A stretch of DNA of 22,046 nt, taken from the NCBI GenBank assembly GCA_938042065.1, contig CALISG010000015.1, positions 1-22,046 on the forward strand, in the 5' to 3' direction. The notes under the pieces were generated by a model, which was not told where the DNA came from, made no database searches, and worked only from the letters and a program-made list of their open reading frames with translations. Source of the DNA: an uncultured Candidatus Saccharibacteria bacterium. GTDB lineage: Bacteria > Patescibacteriota > Saccharimonadia > Saccharimonadales > Saccharimonadaceae. Position numbers and translations under genes: made by a program. This document shows positions 1-7,366 of this stretch, piece after piece (position 1 is the first letter of the stretch; the number at the start of each line of letters is the position of its first letter).

Positions 1-30
1 TCACCATATAATATAAATTTGCACTTGTCA

Positions 31-60
31 AGTACGTCCTAGTTTGGGCGTACTATTTTT
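31..60 (+). terminator. Rho-independent terminator at the left edge
   Basis: A 9-bp stem (31-39 with 46-54, one G-U pair) closes a TAGTTT loop and is followed directly by ATTTTT (55-60). This fits an intrinsic terminator for a plus-strand gene lying left of the window. The minus strand also carries TTGACA at 31-26 and a TATGGT box 17 bp further on (8-3), so a divergent leftward promoter is a possible alternative reading. Confidence 0.6.
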
Positions 61-76
61 GTGGAACACATTAGAG

Positions 77-82
77 TATAAT
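77..82 (+). promoter_or_regulatory. -10 box of pyk, leaderless arrangement
   Basis: A perfect TATAAT lies 8 nt before the ATG of the pyruvate kinase gene. Transcription would be expected to start at or within a base or two of that ATG, so the mRNA probably has no leader. No convincing -35 box is seen at the usual spacing and there is no Shine-Dalgarno sequence. Confidence 0.7.
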
Positions 83-90
83 AACTATCT

Positions 91-1518
91 ATGAGTAATA
101 CATTTAAAAGGACTAAGATACTGGCGACTCTGGGGCCAGCCACAAATTCACCAGAGAAAATCAAACAATTAATTGAAGCTGGCGCAAATGGCTTCCGTTT
201 GAACTTTAGCCATGGATCGTACGAAGAGCGGCTTGACCAGATCAAATGGATTCGTGATGCTAGCGCCGAAGTCGGCCGAACGGTGGCAATCTTGCAAGAT
301 TTACAAGGACCAAAAATTCGTCTCGGTGTTCTAAAGAATAACCACTTAGACGTTAAGGCTGGCGACGAGATCGTTCTCGATCATGCAATTCAAGAACACG
401 ATGGTAGTACGAATTTGCCGATTCAATATAATCTAGCTAACAAGGTTAAGGTCGGTGAACCAGTCTATCTGTTCGACGGCAAGATTCGCGGCGAGATGAT
501 TGAGAGGGTTAGCGATACAGCAATCAAGATTCGTATTCTGAACGATGGATTCTTGATGAGCCGTAAAGGCTTGAATCTGCCAGACACCGACTTTGGCGGC
601 GATATTTTAACGCCAAAAGATTTGGCTGACGTAGAGTTTGGCGCCGATAAAGATATTGATTTTGTAGCCCTCAGTTTTATTCAGAGCGCAGACGATATCA
701 ATAACTTGCGGCAGATTATGCTAAGCCACGGTTCAACAGCGCAGATTATTGCGAAGGTTGAGACCAAAGCAGCCATCGAGATGGAAGCGCTCAAAGAAAT
801 AGTCAAGGCTGCTGACGGCGTGATGATCGCGCGCGGCGACTTAGCGGTCGAGACTAGCCCCGAGATTGTACCGATTGTCGAACGCGAAGCAATTCGCTTG
901 TGCCGCAAATACGGTAAACTATCAATAGTGGCAACGCAAATGCTAGCCAGTATGGTCGATAATCCAGAGCCGACTCGCGCCGAAGTTAGCGATGTAGCAA
1001 CAGCAGTAATCCTTGGTACTGATGTGGTGATGCTCTCTGATGAAACAGCTAACGGTAGTTATCCTGTCGAGGCGGTCAAAATGATGGCCAAGACGGTGCG
1101 CTACACACAGTCGCGCTGGCCGATGAATGACATGCCGATTGAATATGGCGAGAAGAACCGCCGCCGTAATGCGATTGCTAATGCTGCGGTAGTAGTAGCT
1201 AACCAAGTAGACGCCGATGTGATTATCGCCGAAACTAAATCTGGCGCGACGGCTGCGCGGATTGCTGCCTGTCGTCCAGAGCTGCCAATCGCTGCGGTAA
1301 CGCCGAATAAGCGTGTGGCTCAACAGTTAGCTCTGTCATACGCTACCCGTTCATATGTGCGCGAGGAAGGCGAGCATGTTGGTACAAAATTAGCCAAAGA
1401 ATTGCTTGATTGGGGCACTTTCGGGCGCGACGACAAATTGACCGCGGTTGTTGTCAGCGGCCGCCAGTCGGGTGTAGCTGGCGGTACCGACACATTGCGT
1501 GTGCGTGTTGTTGAGTAA
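91..1518 (+). CDS. pyk: Pyruvate kinase
   Basis: Cytosolic glycolytic enzyme that transfers phosphate from phosphoenolpyruvate to ADP, giving pyruvate and ATP. The 475 residues match the usual bacterial length (about 470). Family signatures run in order: LATLGPAT (11-18), RLNFSHG (36-42) with the substrate- and metal-binding Arg/Asn/Ser, QDLQGPKIRLG, the active-site lysine in IIAKVETKAAIE (K222), the metal-binding MIARGDLAVE (about 246-255), and ATQMLASM followed by PTRAEVSDVA. The C-terminal allosteric-type domain is present and complete. The ATG is fixed by a TATAAT box 8 nt upstream and by the conserved N-terminus. A terminator follows, so the gene appears monocistronic. In a reduced genome this would be a main site of substrate-level ATP formation, which is an inference. 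Confidence 0.97.
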   Translation: MSNTFKRTKILATLGPATNSPEKIKQLIEAGANGFRLNFSHGSYEERLDQIKWIRDASAEVGRTVAILQDLQGPKIRLGVLKNNHLDVKAGDEIVLDHAIQEHDGSTNLPIQYNLANKVKVGEPVYLFDGKIRGEMIERVSDTAIKIRILNDGFLMSRKGLNLPDTDFGGDILTPKDLADVEFGADKDIDFVALSFIQSADDINNLRQIMLSHGSTAQIIAKVETKAAIEMEALKEIVKAADGVMIARGDLAVETSPEIVPIVEREAIRLCRKYGKLSIVATQMLASMVDNPEPTRAEVSDVATAVILGTDVVMLSDETANGSYPVEAVKMMAKTVRYTQSRWPMNDMPIEYGEKNRRRNAIANAAVVVANQVDADVIIAETKSGATAARIAACRPELPIAAVTPNKRVAQQLALSYATRSYVREEGEHVGTKLAKELLDWGTFGRDDKLTAVVVSGRQSGVAGGTDTLRVRVVE

Positions 1519-1537
1519 AAGCAGTAAAGTTTAAGAG

Positions 1538-1563
1538 ACACCTCGCTTTTGGCGGGGTGTTTT
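1538..1563 (+). terminator. Rho-independent terminator after pyk
   Basis: A 9-bp stem (1538-1546 with 1552-1560, one G-U pair) with a TTTTG loop begins 19 bp after the pyk stop and ends in a short T run. It separates pyk from tpiA. Confidence 0.75.
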
Positions 1564-1637
1564 CACGCAAAAAACTAGACGAGCGTTAATAACTGTAGTA
1601 AACTAGACGCAAGGGTAAACATAAGCAAGTATAAAAC

Positions 1638-2423
1638 GTGGGCAAGAAACTTATTATTGCAAACTGGAAAATGAACCTCACTGTCAATGAGGCGAGTTTG
1701 TATGTTCATAAACTCGACAAGCTGGTTGGCAAGCTCAAAAATACTGAGGTAGTGTTGGCACCGACCATGTTAGCGCTCCAGCCGCTTAATATGCAGGTGC
1801 AACACCATCACTTTAACCTGGCAGTGCAGAACTTTTATTGGCGTGACAGTGGTGCTTACACTGGTGAAGTATCAGCGTCGCAGCTGCGCGGTATCGTACA
1901 ATATGGCATAATTGGCCACAGCGAGCGCCGGCATATCTTTGCTGAGCGCAGTAAAGATATTCGCAGCAAAGTGCAAGCGGCAGTGCGTAATAATATTACG
2001 CCTGTATTGTGTATTGGTGAGACAGCCCAAGAACGAGCCAACAAGGAAACGTCTGATGTAATTCGCGATCAGTTGGTGGGAGGACTAGCTAATATCACGA
2101 GCGTTGAGGTTGGCCAGATTGTTATAGCTTATGAGCCAGTGTGGTCAATCGGTACTGGTAAATTCGCTTCACCGCGCGATGTTGAACGCGCCATTAAATA
2201 TATTCGTCGGCAAATTGAGCATCTTTTCGGTAAAGTTGCCGCCGAGAATGTCCGCGTGCTTTACGGTGGTAGTGTTAATCTTGATAACGCTATGTCGTAT
2301 TTGCAAGCAGCTGGTGTAAATGGTTTGCTTATCGGTGAATCAAGTTTGGATGTCTATGCTTTTGCTGGCATTATCAAAAAATGTGAAGATATGCCATCCT
2401 TACCAGTAAAGAGGGGTAAATAG
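1638..2423 (+). CDS. tpiA: Triosephosphate isomerase
   Basis: Interconverts dihydroxyacetone phosphate and glyceraldehyde-3-phosphate in glycolysis. The 261 residues are normal for this TIM-barrel family. The catalytic residues are visible: Asn/Lys in NWKMN (K11), the electrophile His in IGHSERR (H94), the catalytic base Glu in AYEPVWSIGTGK (E166, with the flexible loop 6), YGGSV (209-213) and the phosphate-binding IGESSL (232-237). The GTG start is chosen because GKKLIIANWKMN aligns with the conserved family N-terminus. A TATAAA sits only 2 nt before the GTG, too close to act as its -10 box; a TAAACT at 1599-1604 is a weak alternative. The short C-terminal tail (DMPSLPVKRGK) extends slightly past the barrel. 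The downstream gene starts 2 bp after the stop. Confidence 0.96.
   Translation: MGKKLIIANWKMNLTVNEASLYVHKLDKLVGKLKNTEVVLAPTMLALQPLNMQVQHHHFNLAVQNFYWRDSGAYTGEVSASQLRGIVQYGIIGHSERRHIFAERSKDIRSKVQAAVRNNITPVLCIGETAQERANKETSDVIRDQLVGGLANITSVEVGQIVIAYEPVWSIGTGKFASPRDVERAIKYIRRQIEHLFGKVAAENVRVLYGGSVNLDNAMSYLQAAGVNGLLIGESSLDVYAFAGIIKKCEDMPSLPVKRGK
2411..2416 (+). promoter_or_regulatory. Shine-Dalgarno site inside the tpiA 3' end
   Basis: GAGGGG lies 9 nt before the ATG of the downstream 502-residue gene and overlaps the last tpiA codons. It is one of the few clear ribosome-binding sites in the window, and it sits at an operon-internal gene. Confidence 0.6.
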
Positions 2424-2425
2424 CC

Positions 2426-3934
2426 ATGACAGAGTTCGACTTCGACGAGCTAGATCGTTCAATTACCGAGGCTATGTCCAAGAGCGGATTATTAAAAGAG
2501 GACGGCCAACATACTGAGGCGCCAACACCGCCGGCTGTCTCTACGCCTTCAAATCCTTCCTCTAATACTGCGCCAGTTTCAGTTGAGCCTAATAAATTAG
2601 CTCCTGGTCCTGGTCCAGTTGCGAATATGACGGCTTCACCCTCGCCAGCAGCCGCAACGGTTAGCGTCGCTAAGCAGCCAAGCTTATCTGTATCAATAGC
2701 TAGCGTACCGGGTTCGGCTGCAGCTCCAGTACAGCCAGCTGTTGGGGTGTCTACCGCTCAGGTTCAGACTTTGCCAACAAACGGTGCTTCAGCTTCGGCT
2801 GGTGTGTCGGTCGCTTCTCAGGCTTCTACTGTTGTTCAAAATTCGGCTCTAAATAGTTCAGTACCATCGCCAGCTCCCCAGCCGTTGCCACAAGCCGCAA
2901 CACCGCCGCAGGTAGCGGCAATTGGCGGAGCTGTGCCAGTCCGATCAGGATTACCAAAAAAAATGAAGACTAAGAGTCGCGGCCGTTTCATGGACATAGT
3001 TAGCTCGCAGCCAGGTGTCAACAAACACCCCGCCAGCAAAGTTAAGTATTCTACGATGCCGGCACAGTCGTTAAGTAATGTGTCATCTAATATTTCTGGC
3101 GGCTCGTCTCAACAATTAGGATCAACTGGCCAGCGGAGCGCTCAGCGTCTTGCTGCTAATTCTACTCAGTTTAGTTCTAACGAAAATGTAGCAGCAAATA
3201 CAAATAACGTTTCTAGCGAACTGCAATCGTCTGAATCGCGAGTTTTTCACGGCAGTAGCGCATTGCCTCAAGCTTCACAGTCTAATTCTGGTTTTGAAGA
3301 CAAAAATGATTATGATGAAGCAGACGACAGCAAAAACGAAAAAAGATCGTATTCTATCGGCGGTACACACGGTAGGGATATTGCACCGTCTGCCGAACTT
3401 GTTGAGTCGCTACAGAAAGACGCGCAAGATGCTAGCAACGAGATCGGTTTTTCGCAAGCAGAATCGCGAGCTAACGACATTCAATCAATTGAGGACGCTT
3501 CAGCCGAAAACGATGAAGATGACGCTAGAATACAAGACGCGCCAGCCCCTAAAAAACATCGGTTTATGCCAATTGGCGGCAAGCCAAAGCCTGTTGAAAA
3601 AACTCTTAACCCTCCTGCTGCCGAAGCTCCTGTTGCTAATGTAGAAAATGCGAGCGAGCAACCCGAGCAACTAGCTGAAACTCTGACAAATCAGACGGTA
3701 GATTCGCCTGTACAGTCCGCTACTACAGAACCAGATCCGCCCCGCGAGCAAACCATCGACGAAATTGAGTCAGGCGCTATTTATGACACTTCTGAGTATT
3801 ACACTGAATTCAAAGACGACAAGAAACATAAGCAGTCGCGCCATTCAGGCTTAAAGTGGTTTTTGGTGATTATAGTGTTCTTGGCCTTGGGCGCACTAGC
3901 TGGCGCTGGGTATTTCTTCCTGACTCGCTACTAA
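2426..3934 (+). CDS. Low-complexity protein with C-terminal membrane anchor
   Basis: I do not recognise this 502-residue protein. It begins with a short acidic helix-like stretch (MTEFDFDELDRSITEAM). Residues about 30-170 are rich in Pro, Ala, Ser, Val and Gln, followed by a basic patch KMKTKSRGRFMDIV (179-192), a Ser/Asn/Gln-rich stretch (about 205-290), an acidic stretch (about 290-370), a second basic patch KKHRFMPIGGKPKP (376-389), and another Pro/Ala/Glu/Thr-rich linker. One hydrophobic segment (about 477-499) precedes a final RY. There is no N-terminal signal peptide, so the long disordered part is predicted to be cytoplasmic and tail-anchored, assuming standard topology. The two basic patches share an R-F-M core and could be interaction motifs. 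It is co-transcribed with tpiA (2-bp gap, good Shine-Dalgarno). Function is unknown; a scaffold or cell-division-linked role is only speculation. Confidence 0.85.
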   Translation: MTEFDFDELDRSITEAMSKSGLLKEDGQHTEAPTPPAVSTPSNPSSNTAPVSVEPNKLAPGPGPVANMTASPSPAAATVSVAKQPSLSVSIASVPGSAAAPVQPAVGVSTAQVQTLPTNGASASAGVSVASQASTVVQNSALNSSVPSPAPQPLPQAATPPQVAAIGGAVPVRSGLPKKMKTKSRGRFMDIVSSQPGVNKHPASKVKYSTMPAQSLSNVSSNISGGSSQQLGSTGQRSAQRLAANSTQFSSNENVAANTNNVSSELQSSESRVFHGSSALPQASQSNSGFEDKNDYDEADDSKNEKRSYSIGGTHGRDIAPSAELVESLQKDAQDASNEIGFSQAESRANDIQSIEDASAENDEDDARIQDAPAPKKHRFMPIGGKPKPVEKTLNPPAAEAPVANVENASEQPEQLAETLTNQTVDSPVQSATTEPDPPREQTIDEIESGAIYDTSEYYTEFKDDKKHKQSRHSGLKWFLVIIVFLALGALAGAGYFFLTRY

Positions 3935-3939
3935 CGCGA

Positions 3940-3945
3940 TATAAT
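3940..3945 (+). promoter_or_regulatory. -10 box of the uvrD/pcrA-like gene
   Basis: A perfect TATAAT begins 6 bp after the preceding stop codon. It is 5 nt from the first ATG (3951) and 8 nt from the second (3954). The 8-nt gap matches other leaderless genes in the window and favours the second ATG. No clear -35 box. Confidence 0.65.
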
Positions 3946-3953
3946 AACTAATG

Positions 3954-6065
3954 ATGGATATACTTGATGGTCTTAATGACGCGCAGAAAGCAGCTGTCGC
4001 TTATACGGATGGTCCGTTGTTGGTTTTGGCGGGCGCTGGCAGCGGTAAAACCAAAACTTTAACCCACCGCATAGCTTATTTATTGACACACGAAAGAGTC
4101 TGGCCGAACGAGATTTTGGCGGTGACATTTACTAATAAAGCGGCTCGCGAGATGCGCGAGCGCTTGGCGGCTTTGATCGATCAGCCTAATACGCGGCAAT
4201 TCATGCCGTGGATGGGTACATTTCACGGGATTTGCGTGCGAATTTTGCGGCGCGATGGGCCGGCGATTGGCGTGCCGTCGAATTTTATTATTTATGATGA
4301 AGCCGACCGTCAAGGATTGATCAAGCAAGCGATGAAACAGCTGTCAATCGCTCCAGATAAACTCAAACCACGTTCAGTTAGCGCGGCAATTTCTAACGCT
4401 AAAAATGATTTACTCACGCCAGATGATTACGCGGCAGCTGCGCAATATCCAAATCAGCAGCATATCGCTAAGATTTATGATAGGTACGAGCAACTACGTA
4501 GCGAGGCTGGCGCCCTAGATTTCGATGATTTGTTGATCGAGACGGTACGTTTGCTGCGCGATGCCAGTAAAATTCGCCAAAAGTATCGTCAGTATTTCAA
4601 GCATATCCTTATTGACGAATACCAAGATACTAACGCTGCGCAGTATGCTATCGTTAAATATCTAGTCAACGATGCGCGTAATATTTGTGTGGTCGGTGAC
4701 GATTGGCAGTCAATCTATAGCTGGCGTGGGGCGGATTTCAAGAATATTCTTAATTTTGAACGGGACTTCCCTGGCGCAAAGGTGATCAAGCTAGAGCAAA
4801 ATTATCGTTCAACAGGCGCTATCCTAGAGGCGGCGCAAAAGGTTATTGCCAAGAATGTCGAACGGACTGACAAAAAACTCTGGACGGCGGCTGGCAATGG
4901 TGCGCCAGTGCAAGTTCAGGCGGTACGCGATGAGTCTGAGGAAGCTTATGTGGTAGCGAACCGCATCGCGGCTCAAACCTCGATCGGTGCTCGCCGCTAC
5001 GGTGATTTTGCAGTACTTTATCGTACTAATGCGCAGAGCTTTGCTTTTGAACGTGCCTTCATGCAGCAAAGAATTCCATATCAATTGGTTGGCGGCGTGC
5101 GCTTTTATGATCGCAAGGAAATCAAGGATATTATCGCCTATTTGCGTTTATTATATCAACCGAACGACCGGATGAGCTTTAGTCGAATTGCGAATGTGCC
5201 GGCTCGCGGTATCGGCGCGACTAGTCTAGAGAAATTCTTACGATGGCAAAACGATAACAATATGGATATTATCGCTTCGCTGGTGAATGTCGAGCAAACT
5301 AGCGTTTTGACGCCGCGCGCCAAAAAATCATTATTGCGTCTGGGTGAGATTCTACGCGAATTGCAGGCGCTTGTTCTTTCTGATACTAGCCCAAGCGATA
5401 TTATTGAAAAGCTAATTGAAAAGATTGCTTATCGAGATTATGTCATGGATGGAACGCCGCAGGCTGAAGAGCGTGATGATAATTTGAGCGTGCTCATAGC
5501 GGACGCTAAATCTTTCGCGACGTTGCCAGACTTTCTCGAAGAGGCAGCACTAATGAGCAGCGTCGATCAGCAAAGTGATGGTGAAAAGGTCACATTAATG
5601 ACCTTGCATGCCGCTAAAGGACTGGAATTTCCGGTGGTTTTCATGGTCGGTATGGAGGATGGCTTGTTTCCGAGTGAGCGAGCGCTTGAAGAAGGTCCGC
5701 GCAATCTCGAGGAGGAGCGGCGCTTGTGCTACGTGGGTATGACGCGGGCGCGCGAAGAGTTATATCTGTTGTACGCGCAGAGCCGTGCGCAATTCGGCCT
5801 GCGATCGTATAATCAGCCGTCGCGTTTTCTCGACGATATGGGTATGGGATTGTTTGCGGTTGAACCTAACGCTATTGATTCGAGTCCAGCTTATAATGAT
5901 TTTGACGAGCCAGTGATGAATTATGATATTGGCGATCGGGTGCGCTCGCTGCAATTTGGCGATGGCGAGATCATTGACATTGACGGCTTAGCAGTTAGCG
6001 TGAAGTTCGATAACGGTGCTGTCAAAAAGCTCAACGTTGAATACGCACGCCTCGAGAAGCTGTAG
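3954..6065 (+). CDS. pcrA: UvrD/PcrA-type superfamily 1 DNA helicase
   Basis: ATP-dependent 3'-5' DNA helicase of the UvrD/PcrA/Rep family, acting in nucleotide excision repair, mismatch repair and removal of obstacles from replication forks. Numbering from the ATG at 3951, all helicase motifs are present: Walker A GAGSGKT (28-34), Walker B IDEYQDTN (221-228), motif III VGDDWQSIYSWRGAD (248-262), motif IV LEQNYRST (281-288), motif V LMTLHAAKGLEF and motif VI RRLCYVGMTRAREEL. The C-terminus (YDIGDRVRSLQFGDGEI onward) resembles the PcrA/UvrD C-terminal Tudor-like domain that contacts RNA polymerase. The length (703-704 residues) fits the family. The start is ambiguous between two adjacent ATGs; the second is preferred on -10 spacing and because MDILDGLNDAQ is the usual family start. 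PcrA and UvrD cannot be told apart here. Confidence 0.95.
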   Translation: MDILDGLNDAQKAAVAYTDGPLLVLAGAGSGKTKTLTHRIAYLLTHERVWPNEILAVTFTNKAAREMRERLAALIDQPNTRQFMPWMGTFHGICVRILRRDGPAIGVPSNFIIYDEADRQGLIKQAMKQLSIAPDKLKPRSVSAAISNAKNDLLTPDDYAAAAQYPNQQHIAKIYDRYEQLRSEAGALDFDDLLIETVRLLRDASKIRQKYRQYFKHILIDEYQDTNAAQYAIVKYLVNDARNICVVGDDWQSIYSWRGADFKNILNFERDFPGAKVIKLEQNYRSTGAILEAAQKVIAKNVERTDKKLWTAAGNGAPVQVQAVRDESEEAYVVANRIAAQTSIGARRYGDFAVLYRTNAQSFAFERAFMQQRIPYQLVGGVRFYDRKEIKDIIAYLRLLYQPNDRMSFSRIANVPARGIGATSLEKFLRWQNDNNMDIIASLVNVEQTSVLTPRAKKSLLRLGEILRELQALVLSDTSPSDIIEKLIEKIAYRDYVMDGTPQAEERDDNLSVLIADAKSFATLPDFLEEAALMSSVDQQSDGEKVTLMTLHAAKGLEFPVVFMVGMEDGLFPSERALEEGPRNLEEERRLCYVGMTRAREELYLLYAQSRAQFGLRSYNQPSRFLDDMGMGLFAVEPNAIDSSPAYNDFDEPVMNYDIGDRVRSLQFGDGEIIDIDGLAVSVKFDNGAVKKLNVEYARLEKL

Positions 6066-6082
6066 TAAAATAATCAATCTTT

Positions 6083-6091
6083 TGCTATAAT
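6083..6091 (+). promoter_or_regulatory. Extended -10 promoter of the Rpf-like gene
   Basis: TG-C-TATAAT (TG at 6083-6084, TATAAT at 6086-6091) is an extended -10 element with no good -35. The expected transcription start near 6098 leaves a leader of about 25 nt containing a GC-only stem-loop, unlike most genes here, which look leaderless. Confidence 0.65.
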
Positions 6092-6098
6092 TATGACT

Positions 6099-6116
6099 GC
6101 GCGCTAGTTTGCGCGC
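6099..6116 (+). promoter_or_regulatory. GC stem-loop in the 5' leader of the Rpf-like gene
   Basis: A perfect 6-bp GCGCGC inverted repeat with a TAGTTT loop lies at the predicted extreme 5' end of the mRNA, 6 nt before the ATG. There is no T run after it, so it is not a classic terminator. It could stabilise the message or limit ribosome access. It might also be DNA-level symmetry for a regulator. Confidence 0.45.
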
Positions 6117-6122
6117 CTACGT

Positions 6123-7280
6123 ATGAAAAGTATTGCGAGAATGAAATTACGTTGGCTGATAACCGGCTCTATGTTGTTAGCTTTGGCTGGATTGTCTGTT
6201 TATACGGCAATTATGCCAAAAGCGCGGGCTGACGAGCATAGCCTAGCGGTTGGCGAGCATATCATTACCGTTCATGATGACGGTCAAAGTAAAGGATTTA
6301 TTACCAAAAAACAGACCTTGCGCGAAGCTCTCGCTGAGGCAGCTATCAAACTAGATAGTAACGATCGGACCGAGCCAAATATTGATGAGCGCTTGGTAGC
6401 AAGTTCATATAACGTTAATATTTATCGAGCCCGAACGGTGGTTGTCAAGGATGGTTCTCAGCTCACTAAGATTATTACCTCTTATCGTACCGGGAAACAG
6501 ATAGCTAAGCAAGCTGGCATTGCTGTACGCGATGAAGATATTCTAACCTTGTCGCAGTCCAATAGTCCAATGCGCGATAGTGCAGCAGAAGTACTTTCTA
6601 TTAAACGAGCAACGCCATTCAACTTTGATTTTTATGGTAAAAAGGCCACTTCTTACACGCAAGCTCAAACCATCGGCGAAATGCTAGCCGAGAAGCACAT
6701 CAAAATGTCTGCCAATGATATTATTATCCCGAATAAAGATACAAAAATAGCTAGAGGCATGAATGTTCGCTTGTATCGTAACGGCACGCAGACAGTTACC
6801 GTTGACGAAGATATACAGTTTGAGACTGAACAAATCAAAGATGTTAATCGCGATAAAGGATACAAAGAAATTCAAACTAAAGGGGTTAACGGCAAGCGTA
6901 CAGTTACGTATGAGATTAACGTCCAAAACGGCGTTGAAGTATCACGCCGCGAGATCAATAGTAACATTATTCAGCAGCCAGTTAAGCAAGTAGAAATTAT
7001 TGGTGCTAAAACTTCAGCTACGTTTAATGGCAGTTTCGCTGAAGCTTTGGCGCGTTTGCGTAGCTGCGAGGGTAGTTATACATCAGATACAGGTAACGGT
7101 TATTATGGTGCGTATCAATTTGATAAGAGTACATGGGGTAATTTCGGAGGCTACAACAATCCTGCTCAAGCTCCGGCTGATGTCCAAGATCAGAAAGCAT
7201 GGGAGACTTATAAGAGGAGAGGTTGGCAACCTTGGCCGTCTTGTAAAATTAAAATGGGATTACAGGATATATATCGGTAG
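6123..7280 (+). CDS. Secreted RpfB-like peptidoglycan hydrolase (DUF348-DUF348-G5-Rpf)
   Basis: Predicted exported muralytic enzyme that cleaves the glycan backbone of peptidoglycan. Residues about 8-30 form a signal peptide with a likely Ala-Arg-Ala cleavage site (34-36). DUF348-type modules follow (about 45-110 and 165-225, with a partial unit between), then a G5 domain (about 232-295, containing GYKEIQTKGVNGKRTVTYE). The C-terminal transglycosylase-like domain (304-380) contains C315-E316 in LRSCEGSY, the TGNGYYGAYQFDKSTW core and a second cysteine (C374). It aligns by eye with actinobacterial resuscitation-promoting factors, with E316 as catalytic glutamate and C315/C374 as the disulfide. 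The 385-residue length and domain order are those of RpfB. The ATG has no Shine-Dalgarno. The next gene is a paralogue with a different C-terminal domain. Substrate (own wall or a host wall) cannot be read from sequence. Confidence 0.9.
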   Translation: MKSIARMKLRWLITGSMLLALAGLSVYTAIMPKARADEHSLAVGEHIITVHDDGQSKGFITKKQTLREALAEAAIKLDSNDRTEPNIDERLVASSYNVNIYRARTVVVKDGSQLTKIITSYRTGKQIAKQAGIAVRDEDILTLSQSNSPMRDSAAEVLSIKRATPFNFDFYGKKATSYTQAQTIGEMLAEKHIKMSANDIIIPNKDTKIARGMNVRLYRNGTQTVTVDEDIQFETEQIKDVNRDKGYKEIQTKGVNGKRTVTYEINVQNGVEVSRREINSNIIQQPVKQVEIIGAKTSATFNGSFAEALARLRSCEGSYTSDTGNGYYGAYQFDKSTWGNFGGYNNPAQAPADVQDQKAWETYKRRGWQPWPSCKIKMGLQDIYR

Positions 7281-7306
7281 TTATTGATTGTCTGCGACGT
7301 TACTGA

Positions 7307-7335
7307 TTGACATTCGACGCATAATTTGTTATAAT
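7307..7335 (+). promoter_or_regulatory. Full-consensus sigma70 promoter of the DUF348-G5-3D gene
   Basis: TTGACA (7307-7312), a 17-bp spacer and TATAAT (7330-7335) match the housekeeping sigma consensus exactly, and a TG one base before the -10 (7327-7328) adds the extended element. It is the strongest-looking promoter in the window. The predicted transcription start is near 7342. Confidence 0.85.
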
Positions 7336-7366
7336 ATAAGAGATACAGTGGGTGATTTTGAATAAA

